Positions 7,979-16,732 of a stretch of DNA of 52,493 nt are shown one piece after another. Made by a program: the position numbers and the translations under genes. The notes under the pieces were generated by a model that saw only the letters and a program-made list of their open reading frames with translations, was not told the origin of the DNA and ran no database searches. Source of the DNA: Acidobacteriota bacterium (GTDB lineage Bacteria > Acidobacteriota > Vicinamibacteria > Vicinamibacterales > JAKQTR01); the NCBI GenBank assembly GCA_026393755.1, contig JAPKZO010000010.1, positions 1 through 52,493 on the forward strand, read 5' to 3'. How positions within the stretch are numbered: position 1 is the stretch's first letter; every line of letters begins with the position of its first letter.

Positions 7979-9397
7979 ATGACTCATGAACGCGTGAGAC
8001 AGGTGATTGCAGCCGGGATCGGCGCGCTGATTGTGGCTGGCGTGGTCGCGGGGCCAGCGGCCCGGCAGCAATCGCCCAAGCCCGCCGCACCGGCCGTCTC
8101 GATTGAAATGACCGGACGGTCGGACCCGTCGTTTGCGCAGCCATCGCTGGCCCCTGGCGTGGATTACACGGTGCCGGCCGAAGCCGACATCAAGCAGGTG
8201 CTCGATCGCGTGCGCGACTACTTCGTGACGAACACCCCGTACCGGATCATCGACGCGGTCACCAACCAGCCCATCACCGATTTTTCCAAACCTGTGAAGA
8301 CGGCGGGTATCGACTCCCGCATCAACGAATTCAACGACTGGACCTACTCGATGGGCGTGGTCCTGGCCGCGATGAACCACATCACCGACGTCACGGGCGA
8401 TCAGCGCTATCAGAATTTCAGCATCAGAAACTTCGACTTCATCTTCGACCACATCGACTACTTCAAACGTCAGGCGGCGGCGTTCGGCTCGCAACGGCTC
8501 GGCTATCGCCGCCTGATCGAGATGCGGGAGCTCGACGACGGCGGCGCGATGGGGGCGGCGCTCATCGAGACGTACGCGAAGAAGCCGGACCCGCGCTATC
8601 GGGCGGCCATCGACGCGGTGGATGCCCACATCTCGACCAGGCAGCTTCGCCTCGCGGACGGAACACTTGCCAGGCCTCGTCCCCAGAAGGTGGCCCTGTG
8701 GATTGATGACGCCTACATGAGCATCCCGTTCCTCGCCCAGATGGGCAAGCTCACCGGCCAGCGCAAGTACTTCGACGACGGCGCCCGGCAGGTGATCGGA
8801 ATGGCCGAGCGGTTACTGGACCGGACCACGGGCCTGTATGACCACTCCTGGTTCGAGAACAACGCGGCGGATCCGCGCTTCTACTGGGGCCGGGGCGCAG
8901 GATGGAGCCTGATGACCACGGCGGAACTCCTGAGCGTGATGCCGGACGACCACCCGGACCGTGCGAAGGTGCTGGCGATCTTCCAGCGCGCGGTGCAGGG
9001 CGTGACGCAGGTGCAAGGCAGCACGGGCCTCTGGCACCAGCTGCTCGACAGGACCGACAGTTACCTCGAGACGTCGGCCTCCGCGATGTTCACGTTCGCG
9101 ATTGCCCGTGGCGTCAACCGCGGCTGGCTGGCGCCTACCTACGCGCCGGTCGCCCAGACGGGATGGCAGGCTGTCGCGCGGCGCGTCCGTCAGGACGGCC
9201 AGATCGAAGGCATCTGCGTATCGACCACCGCCGCCTACGATGCGGTCTATTACTACAATCGGCCAACCGATCTGAAGGCCATGCAGGGATATGGCCCGGT
9301 GCTGATGGCGGGCGCGGAAGTCATCGCGATGCTTCGCGCGTTCGACATCGAGAAGTCCGTGAATACGTTCCACTATCGAGCGCGGGCCACCAAGTAG
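7979..9397 (+). CDS. GH88/GH105-type unsaturated uronyl hydrolase
   Basis: A 472-residue exported (alpha/alpha)6-barrel hydrolase of the YteR/YesR family. These enzymes remove the unsaturated galacturonyl residue left by lyases at the end of rhamnogalacturonan or other uronides, by hydrating the double bond. A signal region follows MTHERVRQ. Family signs are FNDWTYSMGVVLAAM, DDAYMSIPFLAQMG, FYWGRGAGWSLM and the late ETSASAMFTFAIARG segment. The start at 7979 is preferred because a signal peptide and the ribosome site AGGGAGA precede it; the open frame extends 35 codons further upstream. It opens a pectin run that continues with the DUF4861 and UxaE genes. It needs unsaturated substrate, yet the neighbouring lyase is a relic, so a lyase elsewhere or a neighbour organism may supply it. 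Confidence 0.9.
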   Translation: MTHERVRQVIAAGIGALIVAGVVAGPAARQQSPKPAAPAVSIEMTGRSDPSFAQPSLAPGVDYTVPAEADIKQVLDRVRDYFVTNTPYRIIDAVTNQPITDFSKPVKTAGIDSRINEFNDWTYSMGVVLAAMNHITDVTGDQRYQNFSIRNFDFIFDHIDYFKRQAAAFGSQRLGYRRLIEMRELDDGGAMGAALIETYAKKPDPRYRAAIDAVDAHISTRQLRLADGTLARPRPQKVALWIDDAYMSIPFLAQMGKLTGQRKYFDDGARQVIGMAERLLDRTTGLYDHSWFENNAADPRFYWGRGAGWSLMTTAELLSVMPDDHPDRAKVLAIFQRAVQGVTQVQGSTGLWHQLLDRTDSYLETSASAMFTFAIARGVNRGWLAPTYAPVAQTGWQAVARRVRQDGQIEGICVSTTAAYDAVYYYNRPTDLKAMQGYGPVLMAGAEVIAMLRAFDIEKSVNTFHYRARATK

Positions 9398-9487
9398 CCC
9401 GCTTCGTGCTGAGCGGACGTTCTGACCGGGCTGTCCAATGAAATCACGTCGCCGTAATCATCAGTCGAAGCACGAAGGAGCCAGCAT

Positions 9488-10663
9488 ATGACGCGTCTGA
9501 CCACTGCCCTGATCATCGCTGTCGGCGTGCTGCTCGCGGCGGCCGCGTTACCCGCAGCAGCGCCGGACGGCCTGGTCACGGTGCGCAATCCGATTGATCT
9601 GGCCCGCGCGAACGAGACCGTCGTGCTGCCGGCGACGGAACTGATGACGCTCCTCGCCGTCGACGATGTTCGGAAGGTGCATGTGCTCGACGGGGAGATG
9701 GAGGTGCTCGCTCAGGCGGTCGATCTGAATGACGACGGGAAGTTCGAGCAGCTGATTTTTCAGACCGACATCGGCCCGAACGCCACGAGGACCTTCAAGC
9801 TGGCGGCTGGCGCGCAACTGACGCCGAAGGTGTCGGACTTTAAGGCGTACGGCCGGTTTGTCCGCGAGCGCCGCGACGATTTCGCATGGGAGAACGACCG
9901 CATCGCGCATCGGATGTACGGAGCCGCACTCGAAACGTGGGCCCAGGAGCCGCTGACCAGCAGCGCGGTCGACGTCTGGACCAAACGCGTCCGGCGGCTG
10001 ATCATCAATGACTGGTACATGGTTGACGACTATCACCACGACAACGGCACGGGGGGCGACTTCTACTCGGCCGGAAAGAGTCGGGGCGGCGGCGGAAGCG
10101 GACTCTGGATCGACGGCACGCTCTACCCGTCCGCGAACTTTCGTGCCTCGCGTGTGCTGGCCAACGGCCCCATTCGCGTCCTGTTCGAGCTGACCTACCA
10201 GAACTGGGACGCCGCAGGCGCGAAGGTGTCGGAAGTGAAGCGCATCACGCTCGATGCCGGGCAGAATCTGGACCGCTTCGAGAGCGCGTACCTTGTCGAA
10301 GGCGCGTCACGCGACCTGGCCGTCGCTGCCGGCATCAAGAAGCAGCCGGGTTCGGAGATTGCGACGTCGAAGGAAACGGGAATCATGAGGGTGTGGGAAC
10401 CGGTCCAGGTGAAGGGCAACGGCAATCTCGGCCTCGGGGTCATCTTTGATCCGTCACAGACGTTGACGTTCACCGAGGGCGACGGCAACTACCTCGTAAT
10501 CGCACCCCTGCGTCCCGGCCGGACCGTCTCGTACTACGCCGGGTTCGCCTGGGACCGGAGCGGTGATGTGGCGAACGCCGCCGAGTGGGATGCGTACCTG
10601 AGCCAGTTCGCGCGGCGCCTGAAGTCCCCGCTGGAGGTGACGCTGGGTGCGCGGCCGCGGTGA
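9488..10663 (+). CDS. DUF4861 family exported protein
   Basis: A 391-residue protein with a clear signal peptide (hydrophobic stretch ending in AAALPAAAP) and the features of DUF4861. These include the AWENDRIAHRMYG segment, an Asp/His-rich patch NDWYMVDDYHHDN, GTGGDFYSAGKSRGGG and a late SYYAGFAWDRSG motif. DUF4861 proteins recur in pectin and rhamnogalacturonan loci of Bacteroidota and Acidobacteriota, and some are thought to act on unsaturated uronides; the activity here is unknown. The spacing of 90 bases after the GH88/105 gene suggests co-transcription. Confidence 0.8.
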   Translation: MTRLTTALIIAVGVLLAAAALPAAAPDGLVTVRNPIDLARANETVVLPATELMTLLAVDDVRKVHVLDGEMEVLAQAVDLNDDGKFEQLIFQTDIGPNATRTFKLAAGAQLTPKVSDFKAYGRFVRERRDDFAWENDRIAHRMYGAALETWAQEPLTSSAVDVWTKRVRRLIINDWYMVDDYHHDNGTGGDFYSAGKSRGGGGSGLWIDGTLYPSANFRASRVLANGPIRVLFELTYQNWDAAGAKVSEVKRITLDAGQNLDRFESAYLVEGASRDLAVAAGIKKQPGSEIATSKETGIMRVWEPVQVKGNGNLGLGVIFDPSQTLTFTEGDGNYLVIAPLRPGRTVSYYAGFAWDRSGDVANAAEWDAYLSQFARRLKSPLEVTLGARPR

Positions 10664-10673
10664 GACGGATTGA

Positions 10674-10751
10674 GATAATTGGACTTACCTCAGCTACATC
10701 GATACCAACACCACGGGCGACATCCAGCTCGGGGTTAAACTGACGTTCTAG
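10674..10751 (+). pseudogene. C-terminal remnant of an outer-membrane beta-barrel protein
   Basis: Immediately after the DUF4861 gene, the codons from 10674 to the TAG at 10751 read WTYLSYIDTNTTGDIQLGVK and then LTF. Alternating polar and hydrophobic residues with a terminal Phe is the signature of the last strand of an outer-membrane barrel recognised by the BAM complex. An in-frame stop at 10671 cuts it off and no start codon is present. It was probably the porin or transporter of the pectin locus, now deleted except for its end. Confidence 0.55.
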
Positions 10752-10772
10752 AGAGACGAACCCATCGGGAGC

Positions 10773-10798
10773 GGCCCCCCCTTCCTGGAGGGTGGGCC
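10773..10798 (+). terminator. GC-rich stem-loop before uxaE
   Basis: An imperfect hairpin (GGCCC and CCCT on the left arm, AGGG and GGGCC on the right arm, loop TCCTGG) lies just after the barrel relic and before the epimerase gene. It lacks a T-run, so it is a weak terminator or an mRNA-processing structure. Confidence 0.35.
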
Positions 10799-10823
10799 CG
10801 GCTGCCAATCTCGGAGCACATCG

Positions 10824-12362
10824 ATGAATTCCGCAGGTACGATCCTCACCGTGCCGAATCTCCATGTCCGGCCACAGTCGGTGGTGGCGGGCGACGACGG
10901 CGAGTGGGCACTCGCTCTGACGAATGACGATGTCCGGCTGTTGGTCTGTCCGGCGGCTGGTCACGAGGATGTCTTGCGGAGCTATGAGGGCGAATCCGGC
11001 GAGCATGACGGACACCGTCTCCTGATCGGACCGACCAGCGCCAGAAACGCCGCGGGGCTCCGCGCACACCTGTCCTGGCTGGCGCCACAGCCACTCGGCC
11101 TTTGCACGTCGTTTGGCTTCGGCGATCGTCTCGGTCTGGCGACTCCCGGGCACGTGAGGGCGCTGAAAGCGGCCGGCGGTCCCATCATCCCTGTGTTTGC
11201 GCAGCAGTCTGCCCGCGAGTTGACGCGAACCGGCCGCACGGCGCAAGACGTGCTGGACGCCGCGACGTGGGGAGCGTTCGCCGAGGGCTGGAAAGGCCGG
11301 CAGGGCGCCGACGCGGATCACCTGAAGACCACAGCCGACATTGACGACTACCTTGCCGCTGGCTTCACGATGTTCACGATCGATCCCGGCGAACATGTCG
11401 GACAGATCGAACCGGATGCGACGTCAAGTGATCTCCGGCTGGGATTTGACGCCCTCCCCTGGTCACTGATCGAGGAGACTCCCGCGGCGCTGCTGGCCCG
11501 ATACGCAGGCCGGGTATTCGACATCGAAGGTCACCCGATCCGTCTCGGCGAGGAGACGCTGGTTCGCGCAGCCATCAAGTACGCGCGCGCCGTCGTCCAC
11601 GTAGCGGTGATGTACAGGCACCTGCTCGCGGTTGCCGGGGCCCGATCGGTCGAACTCGAAGTCTCGGTCGACGAAACCGACTCGCCGACATCTCCGGCTG
11701 AGCACGTGTTCGTCGCGAGCGAACTGCGGAGGCTGGGCGTCACCTGGACGAGTCTTGCGCCGCGGCTGGTCGGACGGTTCGAAAAAGGCGTGGACTACAT
11801 CGGCGACGCCGCCGCATTCGAGGTCGATTGGAAGATCCACTCGGCCATCGCGCGCGTCCTGGGCCCGTACAAGTTGAGCCTTCACTCTGGGTCCGACAAG
11901 TTCAGCATCTATGCGGCCGTCGCCACCCACACGCGCGGCATCGTACACGTCAAGACAGCGGGCACCAGCTGGCTCGAAGCGCTTCGGACACTCGCCGCCA
12001 CCGACCCACCCCTCTTCCGTGAGCTTTACCGGTTCGCCAGAGGGCGCTACGACGACGATCGCGCCAGTTATCACGTCTCGGCCCGGCTGGACGCGATGCC
12101 GGATCCCGACAAGGGGACCCTCTCAGATGAGCAACTGCCTGCCCTGCTCGACCATTTCCACGCACGCCAGGTGCTCCACGTTACGTTCGGGTCGATCCTG
12201 ACCGCGACCGCTCCAGCGGGAACTGGCCGATTCTCTGACCGCATCATGGCAGGCCTGCGTGCCCACTCCGAAGCATACGCCGGCAATCTAGAGAGGCATT
12301 TCCTCCGTCATCTGGCGCCGTTCGCCGCATCGCACGATCGCCGGCTACTTCCCGAACGATAG
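10824..12362 (+). CDS. uxaE: Tagaturonate/fructuronate epimerase (UxaE family)
   Basis: A 512-residue cytoplasmic enzyme of the UxaE family, which interconverts D-tagaturonate and D-fructuronate. That step lets galacturonate enter the glucuronate branch and end as KDG. Recognisable stretches are CTSFGFGDRLGLATPGHV, ADHLKTTADIDDYLAAGFT followed by TIDPGEHV, SVDETDSPTSPAEHVF, LAPRLVGRFEKGVDYIGD and KLSLHSGSDKFSIY. The conserved His, Asp and Glu residues in these suit a metal-dependent sugar epimerase. There is no signal peptide. It is the only intact monosaccharide-level catabolic gene in the pectin locus; uronate isomerase, mannonate dehydratase, KDG kinase and KDPG aldolase are not in the window except for the aldolase relic. 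Confidence 0.88.
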   Translation: MNSAGTILTVPNLHVRPQSVVAGDDGEWALALTNDDVRLLVCPAAGHEDVLRSYEGESGEHDGHRLLIGPTSARNAAGLRAHLSWLAPQPLGLCTSFGFGDRLGLATPGHVRALKAAGGPIIPVFAQQSARELTRTGRTAQDVLDAATWGAFAEGWKGRQGADADHLKTTADIDDYLAAGFTMFTIDPGEHVGQIEPDATSSDLRLGFDALPWSLIEETPAALLARYAGRVFDIEGHPIRLGEETLVRAAIKYARAVVHVAVMYRHLLAVAGARSVELEVSVDETDSPTSPAEHVFVASELRRLGVTWTSLAPRLVGRFEKGVDYIGDAAAFEVDWKIHSAIARVLGPYKLSLHSGSDKFSIYAAVATHTRGIVHVKTAGTSWLEALRTLAATDPPLFRELYRFARGRYDDDRASYHVSARLDAMPDPDKGTLSDEQLPALLDHFHARQVLHVTFGSILTATAPAGTGRFSDRIMAGLRAHSEAYAGNLERHFLRHLAPFAASHDRRLLPER

Positions 12363-12389
12363 CGCCGCGCCGCGTCGGTCGTTCGCGGC

Positions 12390-12866
12390 CTACATCGACG
12401 CGTCCTGCACGAGGCGCCACCCAGCGGGCGTGCGGTGCCACACGATGAGGGTCAGCCCCGAGACTGGGGGTTTGATGGCGTACGTGAGGTGCCACCGTGC
12501 CGCCACAGTGACGGCAGACCCGCCGGGAGCCACGCGCGCTTCCAGCACGTCGAACGACAGGGTACCCATGGCAGTCGTTCCGGGGTAGCGTTGCTTGTAC
12601 CTCTCCAGAACAGCCTGACGCCCTCGCGTGATCCCACTCGGCGAGATGAACAGCGCGTCGACGGCGTAGACGGCACAGAACGCGTCGATGTCGCCGCGCG
12701 ACCAGTCGCGGGCGCTCTGCTCAAAGAGAGCGAGCACCTCGGCGCGCGGGTTGGAGGCGGGAGGCGCCTGCGCGGTCACAGAAATCCCAGGCGCCATCAC
12801 GGCGATCGTCACGACCGCCACGACCGTCATGACGCAGGATCGAATTGGCAGCGTGATTATGCTCAT
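12390..12866 (-). CDS. Exported DUF4440 / SnoaL-like protein
   Basis: A 158-residue protein of the NTF2-like fold (DUF4440, SgcJ/EcaC group). After a hydrophobic signal stretch ending near TAQA, the domain shows AEVLALFEQSARDWSRGDID, AVDALFISPSGITRGRQAV and a final LIVWHRTPAGWRLVQDASM. Most such proteins have no known reaction. The start at 12866 is chosen over the upstream 12902 because it begins just before the signal stretch. It converges with uxaE and is not clearly tied to pectin. Confidence 0.85.
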   Translation of the reverse strand: MSIITLPIRSCVMTVVAVVTIAVMAPGISVTAQAPPASNPRAEVLALFEQSARDWSRGDIDAFCAVYAVDALFISPSGITRGRQAVLERYKQRYPGTTAMGTLSFDVLEARVAPGGSAVTVAARWHLTYAIKPPVSGLTLIVWHRTPAGWRLVQDASM

Positions 12867-12928
12867 ACCGCGGAGTATACCCGCGGGAACGGGCGGCGCC
12901 ACCAGTCCGGCTGGTCCTGCCGTCGGTT

Positions 12929-12988
12929 CTTCCGCCCGTCTTCCCGCCCGTCTTCCCGTCCGTCTTCCCGCCGGTCTTCGGGCCGGTC
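12929..12988. repeat. Five imperfect 12-bp tandem repeats
   Basis: Five units of a 12-base pattern close to TTCCCGCCCGTC run end to end at 12929, 12941, 12953, 12965 and 12977, and the last units drift (TTCGGGCCGGTC). They lie in the gap between the DUF4440 start and the CBM9-like gene. There are no unique spacers between units, so it is not CRISPR. On the minus strand they would encode a charged GRED-type repeat, but no credible gene covers them. Confidence 0.85.
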
Positions 12989-13122
12989 CTTGACGCCCGC
13001 CCGGCCCAGTCCGATACTGGCCAGAACCGGTTTCACTATTCGTTCTGACGGTTGAGAGAGGTGCCGCCTCCGCAGGTAGTGAAGCCGTCTCCAGAAAGAC
13101 CCTTGAACCCGCGAGGACACCG

Positions 13123-13815
13123 ATGGCGCAGATCTATCGCGACTCCGAGGTACCCGGACCCGACGTGTCGTACCGGGTTGCCCGAACTGACGCGACGCCG
13201 AAGGCGCTGCTCCCCGGCCATCATCAAGACTGGGCCAGGGCTCAAGCGGTGTCGTGGGGACCGCATCAGTACCGAACGACCTTCAGGGCGGTGTGGAACG
13301 ATGCGGGGATGGCCGTCCGCTTCGATGCCATTGACGATCGTCCGTGGCACACGATGCTCCGACGCGACGACGCGCTCTGGGAGGAAGAAGTCGTCGAGAT
13401 CTTCCTCGACCCGACGCGCTCAGGGGCCCATTACGCCGAGGTGGAGATCAGTCCCATCAACATCGTCACCGACCTGCACGTCGTTACGCCGTGGCCCCAT
13501 CTGGAGAACGTGCGAGGGTGGGACTGGGCCGGCTTCGAATCAACGGTCATTCCGGGGGCGGCGTTCGGGCTGCCGGGAGGCAGCTGGACGGCGCTGGCCT
13601 GGCTGCCGTGGAGCGGGCTCGCGTCGATGACGCCGGCCGTGTCTCCACTCGTGCCGCCGACACGCCGGGACACGTGGCGCTTCAACGTGTTCCGGATCAA
13701 GCGTCCGCACGGTCCGGCCGAGCCGGAGCGTGATGCAATCTATGCAGCGTGGTCCCCGCCTGATGGCCCGAGCTTCCACGCGCCGGCGTTCTTCCGAGAT
13801 CTCGTCTTCGAGTAG
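13123..13815 (+). CDS. CBM9-like carbohydrate-binding domain protein
   Basis: A 230-residue protein that is essentially one family 9-like carbohydrate-binding beta-sandwich. Typical features are RTTFRAVWNDAGMAVRFDA, the DDALWEEEVVEIFLDP stretch, a YAEVEISPINIVTD core and the closing RFNVFRIKR...YAAWSPP. No signal peptide or lipobox is visible, and no catalytic domain is attached. It could be a cytoplasmic sugar-binding or sensing protein, or its true start may be missed. It sits between the pectin locus and an M14 peptidase with no clear operon partner. Confidence 0.8.
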   Translation: MAQIYRDSEVPGPDVSYRVARTDATPKALLPGHHQDWARAQAVSWGPHQYRTTFRAVWNDAGMAVRFDAIDDRPWHTMLRRDDALWEEEVVEIFLDPTRSGAHYAEVEISPINIVTDLHVVTPWPHLENVRGWDWAGFESTVIPGAAFGLPGGSWTALAWLPWSGLASMTPAVSPLVPPTRRDTWRFNVFRIKRPHGPAEPERDAIYAAWSPPDGPSFHAPAFFRDLVFE

Positions 13816-13972
13816 CCGCTCCGCCCCCGCGCGGCAAGCCGCTTCGACGCACCGTCGTCCTCGACATGGCCGCGTTGCTTGACAGCGTTGGCCGTCAACG
13901 AGATGATCCCGCCACGCGCTGACGGCCCCGTCTGCGCACGTGCCCCGGTCGACCAGAATGAGAGGGTGAGTC

Positions 13973-16732
13973 ATGATCGTACGCAACGTGACGCTGCGGA
14001 TGCTGGCAAGGTTTATGGCGGCTGGTGTCCTGGCGTCGCTGGCCATCGTCCCCGCCGTTGCTCAACAGGCCATCACCAGCCCGAAAGACCAGCTGGGCTT
14101 CGCGATCGGCGACGACTATCAACTCGCCAATTACACACGGCTTGCGGCGTATTGGCACACCCTGGACGAACAATCCGATCGGGTCTCGGTGGTCGAGTAC
14201 GGGAAGACGTCCGAAGGCCGTCCGATGTTGATGGCCGTGGTCACGTCGCCGGCCAATCACGCCAGGCTGGAGCATTTCAAGTCCATGGCGCGGCGCCTTG
14301 CGCTCGCTGACGGTCTGACCGACGCAGACGCAAAGCAGCTGGCGGCCGAAGGCAAGGCCGTCGTGTGGATCGACGCCGGCCTGCACGCGACCGAAGTCGC
14401 CAACGTGCCGGCCCTCACCGAGCTGGTGTACGAACTGGCCAGCCGCAATGATCCCGAAACGCTGAAGATTCTGGACAACGTCATCCTCCTTGCGGCGTTC
14501 TCCAACCCCGATGGCCTCGAGCTGGTGGCCGATTGGTACATGCGCGAGGCGGACCCGCTCAAGCGATCGATGGCGAACCTGCCCGTCCTTTATCAGAAGT
14601 TCATCGGCCACGACAACAATCGCGAGTTCCTGCTGATGAACATGCCGGAATCGGAGGCCGTTGGCCGCGTGCTCTACCGTGAATGGTTCCCGCAGATCAT
14701 GTACAACCAGCACCAGACCGGCCCCGCCGGCGCGGTGCTGTACGTCGGCCAGATGCGCGACCCATCCAATCCGTACCTCGATCCGCTGATGGCGCCGAGC
14801 ATGGAGCTGGTGAGCGCGGCGATTCACACGCGCTTTATCGCGGAAGGCAAGCCGGGCGCCACCAACCGATCGATGGCGAGCTACCAGAACTGGTGGAACG
14901 GGGGCATCCGCAGCACGGCCTGCTTCCACAACCAGATAGCGATCCTCTCCGAGATTTCGGGCAGCCCGACGCCGATCACAATCGACTTCGTGCCGAAGAA
15001 CCTGGTCGCGACCAATGACAACCCGTTTCCGGTCCAGCCCCAGACGTGGCACTTCCGCCAGACCATTGACTACCTGCTGACCGCCGATCGCGCCGTGCTC
15101 AGTGTCGCCGCCGAGCACCGTGAGGCGTTCCTCTTCAACATCTACCGGATGGGGAAGAACGCGATCGACAAGGGCACCCGGGATACCTGGACCGTGTCCG
15201 CAAAGACTGTGGCGACCGTCGAAGCCGCCGCTGTCAAGGACGGGGTGAGGAGTCAGGGCCGGGGCGGCACGCCCCTGAAGTACTACGAGGCGATGCGCAG
15301 TCCCGCGGCACGGGATCCTCGGGGCTACATCATCCCCGCCGATCAGGCCGACTTCCTGACGGCGACAAAGTTCGTCAACGCGCTCATCAAGAATGGCGTC
15401 GCGGTCGATCGCGCAACGCGGGCATTTGAGATTGGCGGCCGAACGTATCCCGCCGGCTCCTTCGTCGTCAAGACGGCGCAGGCATTCCGGCCGCACATCC
15501 TCGACAATTTCGAGCCGCAGGACTACCCCGACGATTTCGCCTACCCCGGCGGACCGCCGATCAGGCCGTACGATGTCACCGGTTATACGCTCGCGTACCA
15601 GATGGGCGTCCAGTTCGACCGCATGCTCGAGGCGTTCGACGGCCCGTTCGAGCGGATCGAGGGCTGGGCCATCCCGCCTGCCGGCAAGGTGACCGGACAG
15701 AAGGCTTCGGGATTCTTGCTCAGCCACCAGGTCAACGACAGCGTGGCCGCGGTGAACCGACTGCTCGCCGGCGGCGAGTCCGTGTATTGGCTCAAGCAGC
15801 CGTTCACGGTGGGTGGCAAGACCTATCCTGTGGGGACGATCTACGTGCCGGCCGCCAAGTCCACCGCCGCGCTCGTCGACAAGCTGGCCAGGGACATCAG
15901 CCTGACCATCGAGGGCATCAACGTGCGGCCCTCGGGAGACGCGCTTCGGCTGAAGCCCGTGCGCGTCGGCGTCGTTGACGTGTACGGCGGCTCGATGCCA
16001 TCGGGCTGGACGCAGTGGCTGCTGGGCCGCTTCCAATTCTCGTACGAGGTGATCTACCCGCCCGCTCTGGATGCGGGCGGCCTCGGGGCCAGATTCGATG
16101 TGCTCGTCGTCGACGCGGGGCTCGTGTCAGAACCGGGCCGCGGCGAGGGACGACAACCGCGTCTCGATCCGGCCGCGGCGCTGCCCGAGTATCGCGACCG
16201 CATCGGTGCCATCACCGAAGCGCGGACGATTCCCCAGCTCAAGCGATTCGTCGAGGAGGGCGGCACGATTATCGCCGTCGGCAGTTCAACGTCACTCGCT
16301 ACGGCGTTCGGCCTGCCGCTCGCCAACGCGCTCGTCGACCCGAACCAGTCGCGGCCGCTGCCGCCAGAGAAGTTCTACATCCCCGGGTCAATCCTGCGGG
16401 CTCACGTGAACACGATCGATCCCCTGGCCTACGGACTGCCGGAGATTCTGGACGTCTTCTACAGCAACAACCCGCTGTTCCGCGTGCCGGCCGGCGGCCC
16501 GGTCCGTTCGGTCGCCTGGTTCGGCCCCGACACCGTCGTCCGGAGCGGATGGGCGTGGGGGCTCGATGCCGTCAAGGGTGCGACCACTGTGGCCGAAGCC
16601 GATCTGGGCAAAGGCAGGTTGTTGCTGTTCGGACCGCCCGTGGCGTTCCGTGCTCACCCGCACGCCACGTTCAAGTTCCTGTTCAACGGATTGCACTATG
16701 CCAAGGCGGAGCCGGTGACGCTCCGTCACTGA
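13973..16732 (+). CDS. Exported M14 family zinc carboxypeptidase
   Basis: A 919-residue secreted metallopeptidase. A signal peptide ends near AVAQQ. The M14 domain follows: the zinc motif HATE gives His138 and Glu141, the third ligand is probably His247 (YNQHQTGP), and the catalytic Glu is probably 327 (SEISGSP). Residues beyond ~600 form a long region (VGVVDVYGGSMPSGWTQWLL and onward) of the glutamine-amidotransferase-like type found on acidobacterial M14 proteins. It probably trims peptides outside the cytoplasm. Its TGA overlaps the stop of the convergent S9 peptidase within the seven bases 16726-16732. Confidence 0.9.
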   Translation: MIVRNVTLRMLARFMAAGVLASLAIVPAVAQQAITSPKDQLGFAIGDDYQLANYTRLAAYWHTLDEQSDRVSVVEYGKTSEGRPMLMAVVTSPANHARLEHFKSMARRLALADGLTDADAKQLAAEGKAVVWIDAGLHATEVANVPALTELVYELASRNDPETLKILDNVILLAAFSNPDGLELVADWYMREADPLKRSMANLPVLYQKFIGHDNNREFLLMNMPESEAVGRVLYREWFPQIMYNQHQTGPAGAVLYVGQMRDPSNPYLDPLMAPSMELVSAAIHTRFIAEGKPGATNRSMASYQNWWNGGIRSTACFHNQIAILSEISGSPTPITIDFVPKNLVATNDNPFPVQPQTWHFRQTIDYLLTADRAVLSVAAEHREAFLFNIYRMGKNAIDKGTRDTWTVSAKTVATVEAAAVKDGVRSQGRGGTPLKYYEAMRSPAARDPRGYIIPADQADFLTATKFVNALIKNGVAVDRATRAFEIGGRTYPAGSFVVKTAQAFRPHILDNFEPQDYPDDFAYPGGPPIRPYDVTGYTLAYQMGVQFDRMLEAFDGPFERIEGWAIPPAGKVTGQKASGFLLSHQVNDSVAAVNRLLAGGESVYWLKQPFTVGGKTYPVGTIYVPAAKSTAALVDKLARDISLTIEGINVRPSGDALRLKPVRVGVVDVYGGSMPSGWTQWLLGRFQFSYEVIYPPALDAGGLGARFDVLVVDAGLVSEPGRGEGRQPRLDPAAALPEYRDRIGAITEARTIPQLKRFVEEGGTIIAVGSSTSLATAFGLPLANALVDPNQSRPLPPEKFYIPGSILRAHVNTIDPLAYGLPEILDVFYSNNPLFRVPAGGPVRSVAWFGPDTVVRSGWAWGLDAVKGATTVAEADLGKGRLLLFGPPVAFRAHPHATFKFLFNGLHYAKAEPVTLRH

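Noticed and set aside
12929-12988. Possible CRISPR array
   Set aside because: Units are contiguous, 12 bases long and without spacers; no cas gene is in the window.
13895-16036. Very long open frame on the minus strand opposite the M14 peptidase
   Set aside because: Composition is rich in Arg, His and Val without any motif, and it mirrors a gene with clear catalytic residues. It is a GC-rich shadow frame.
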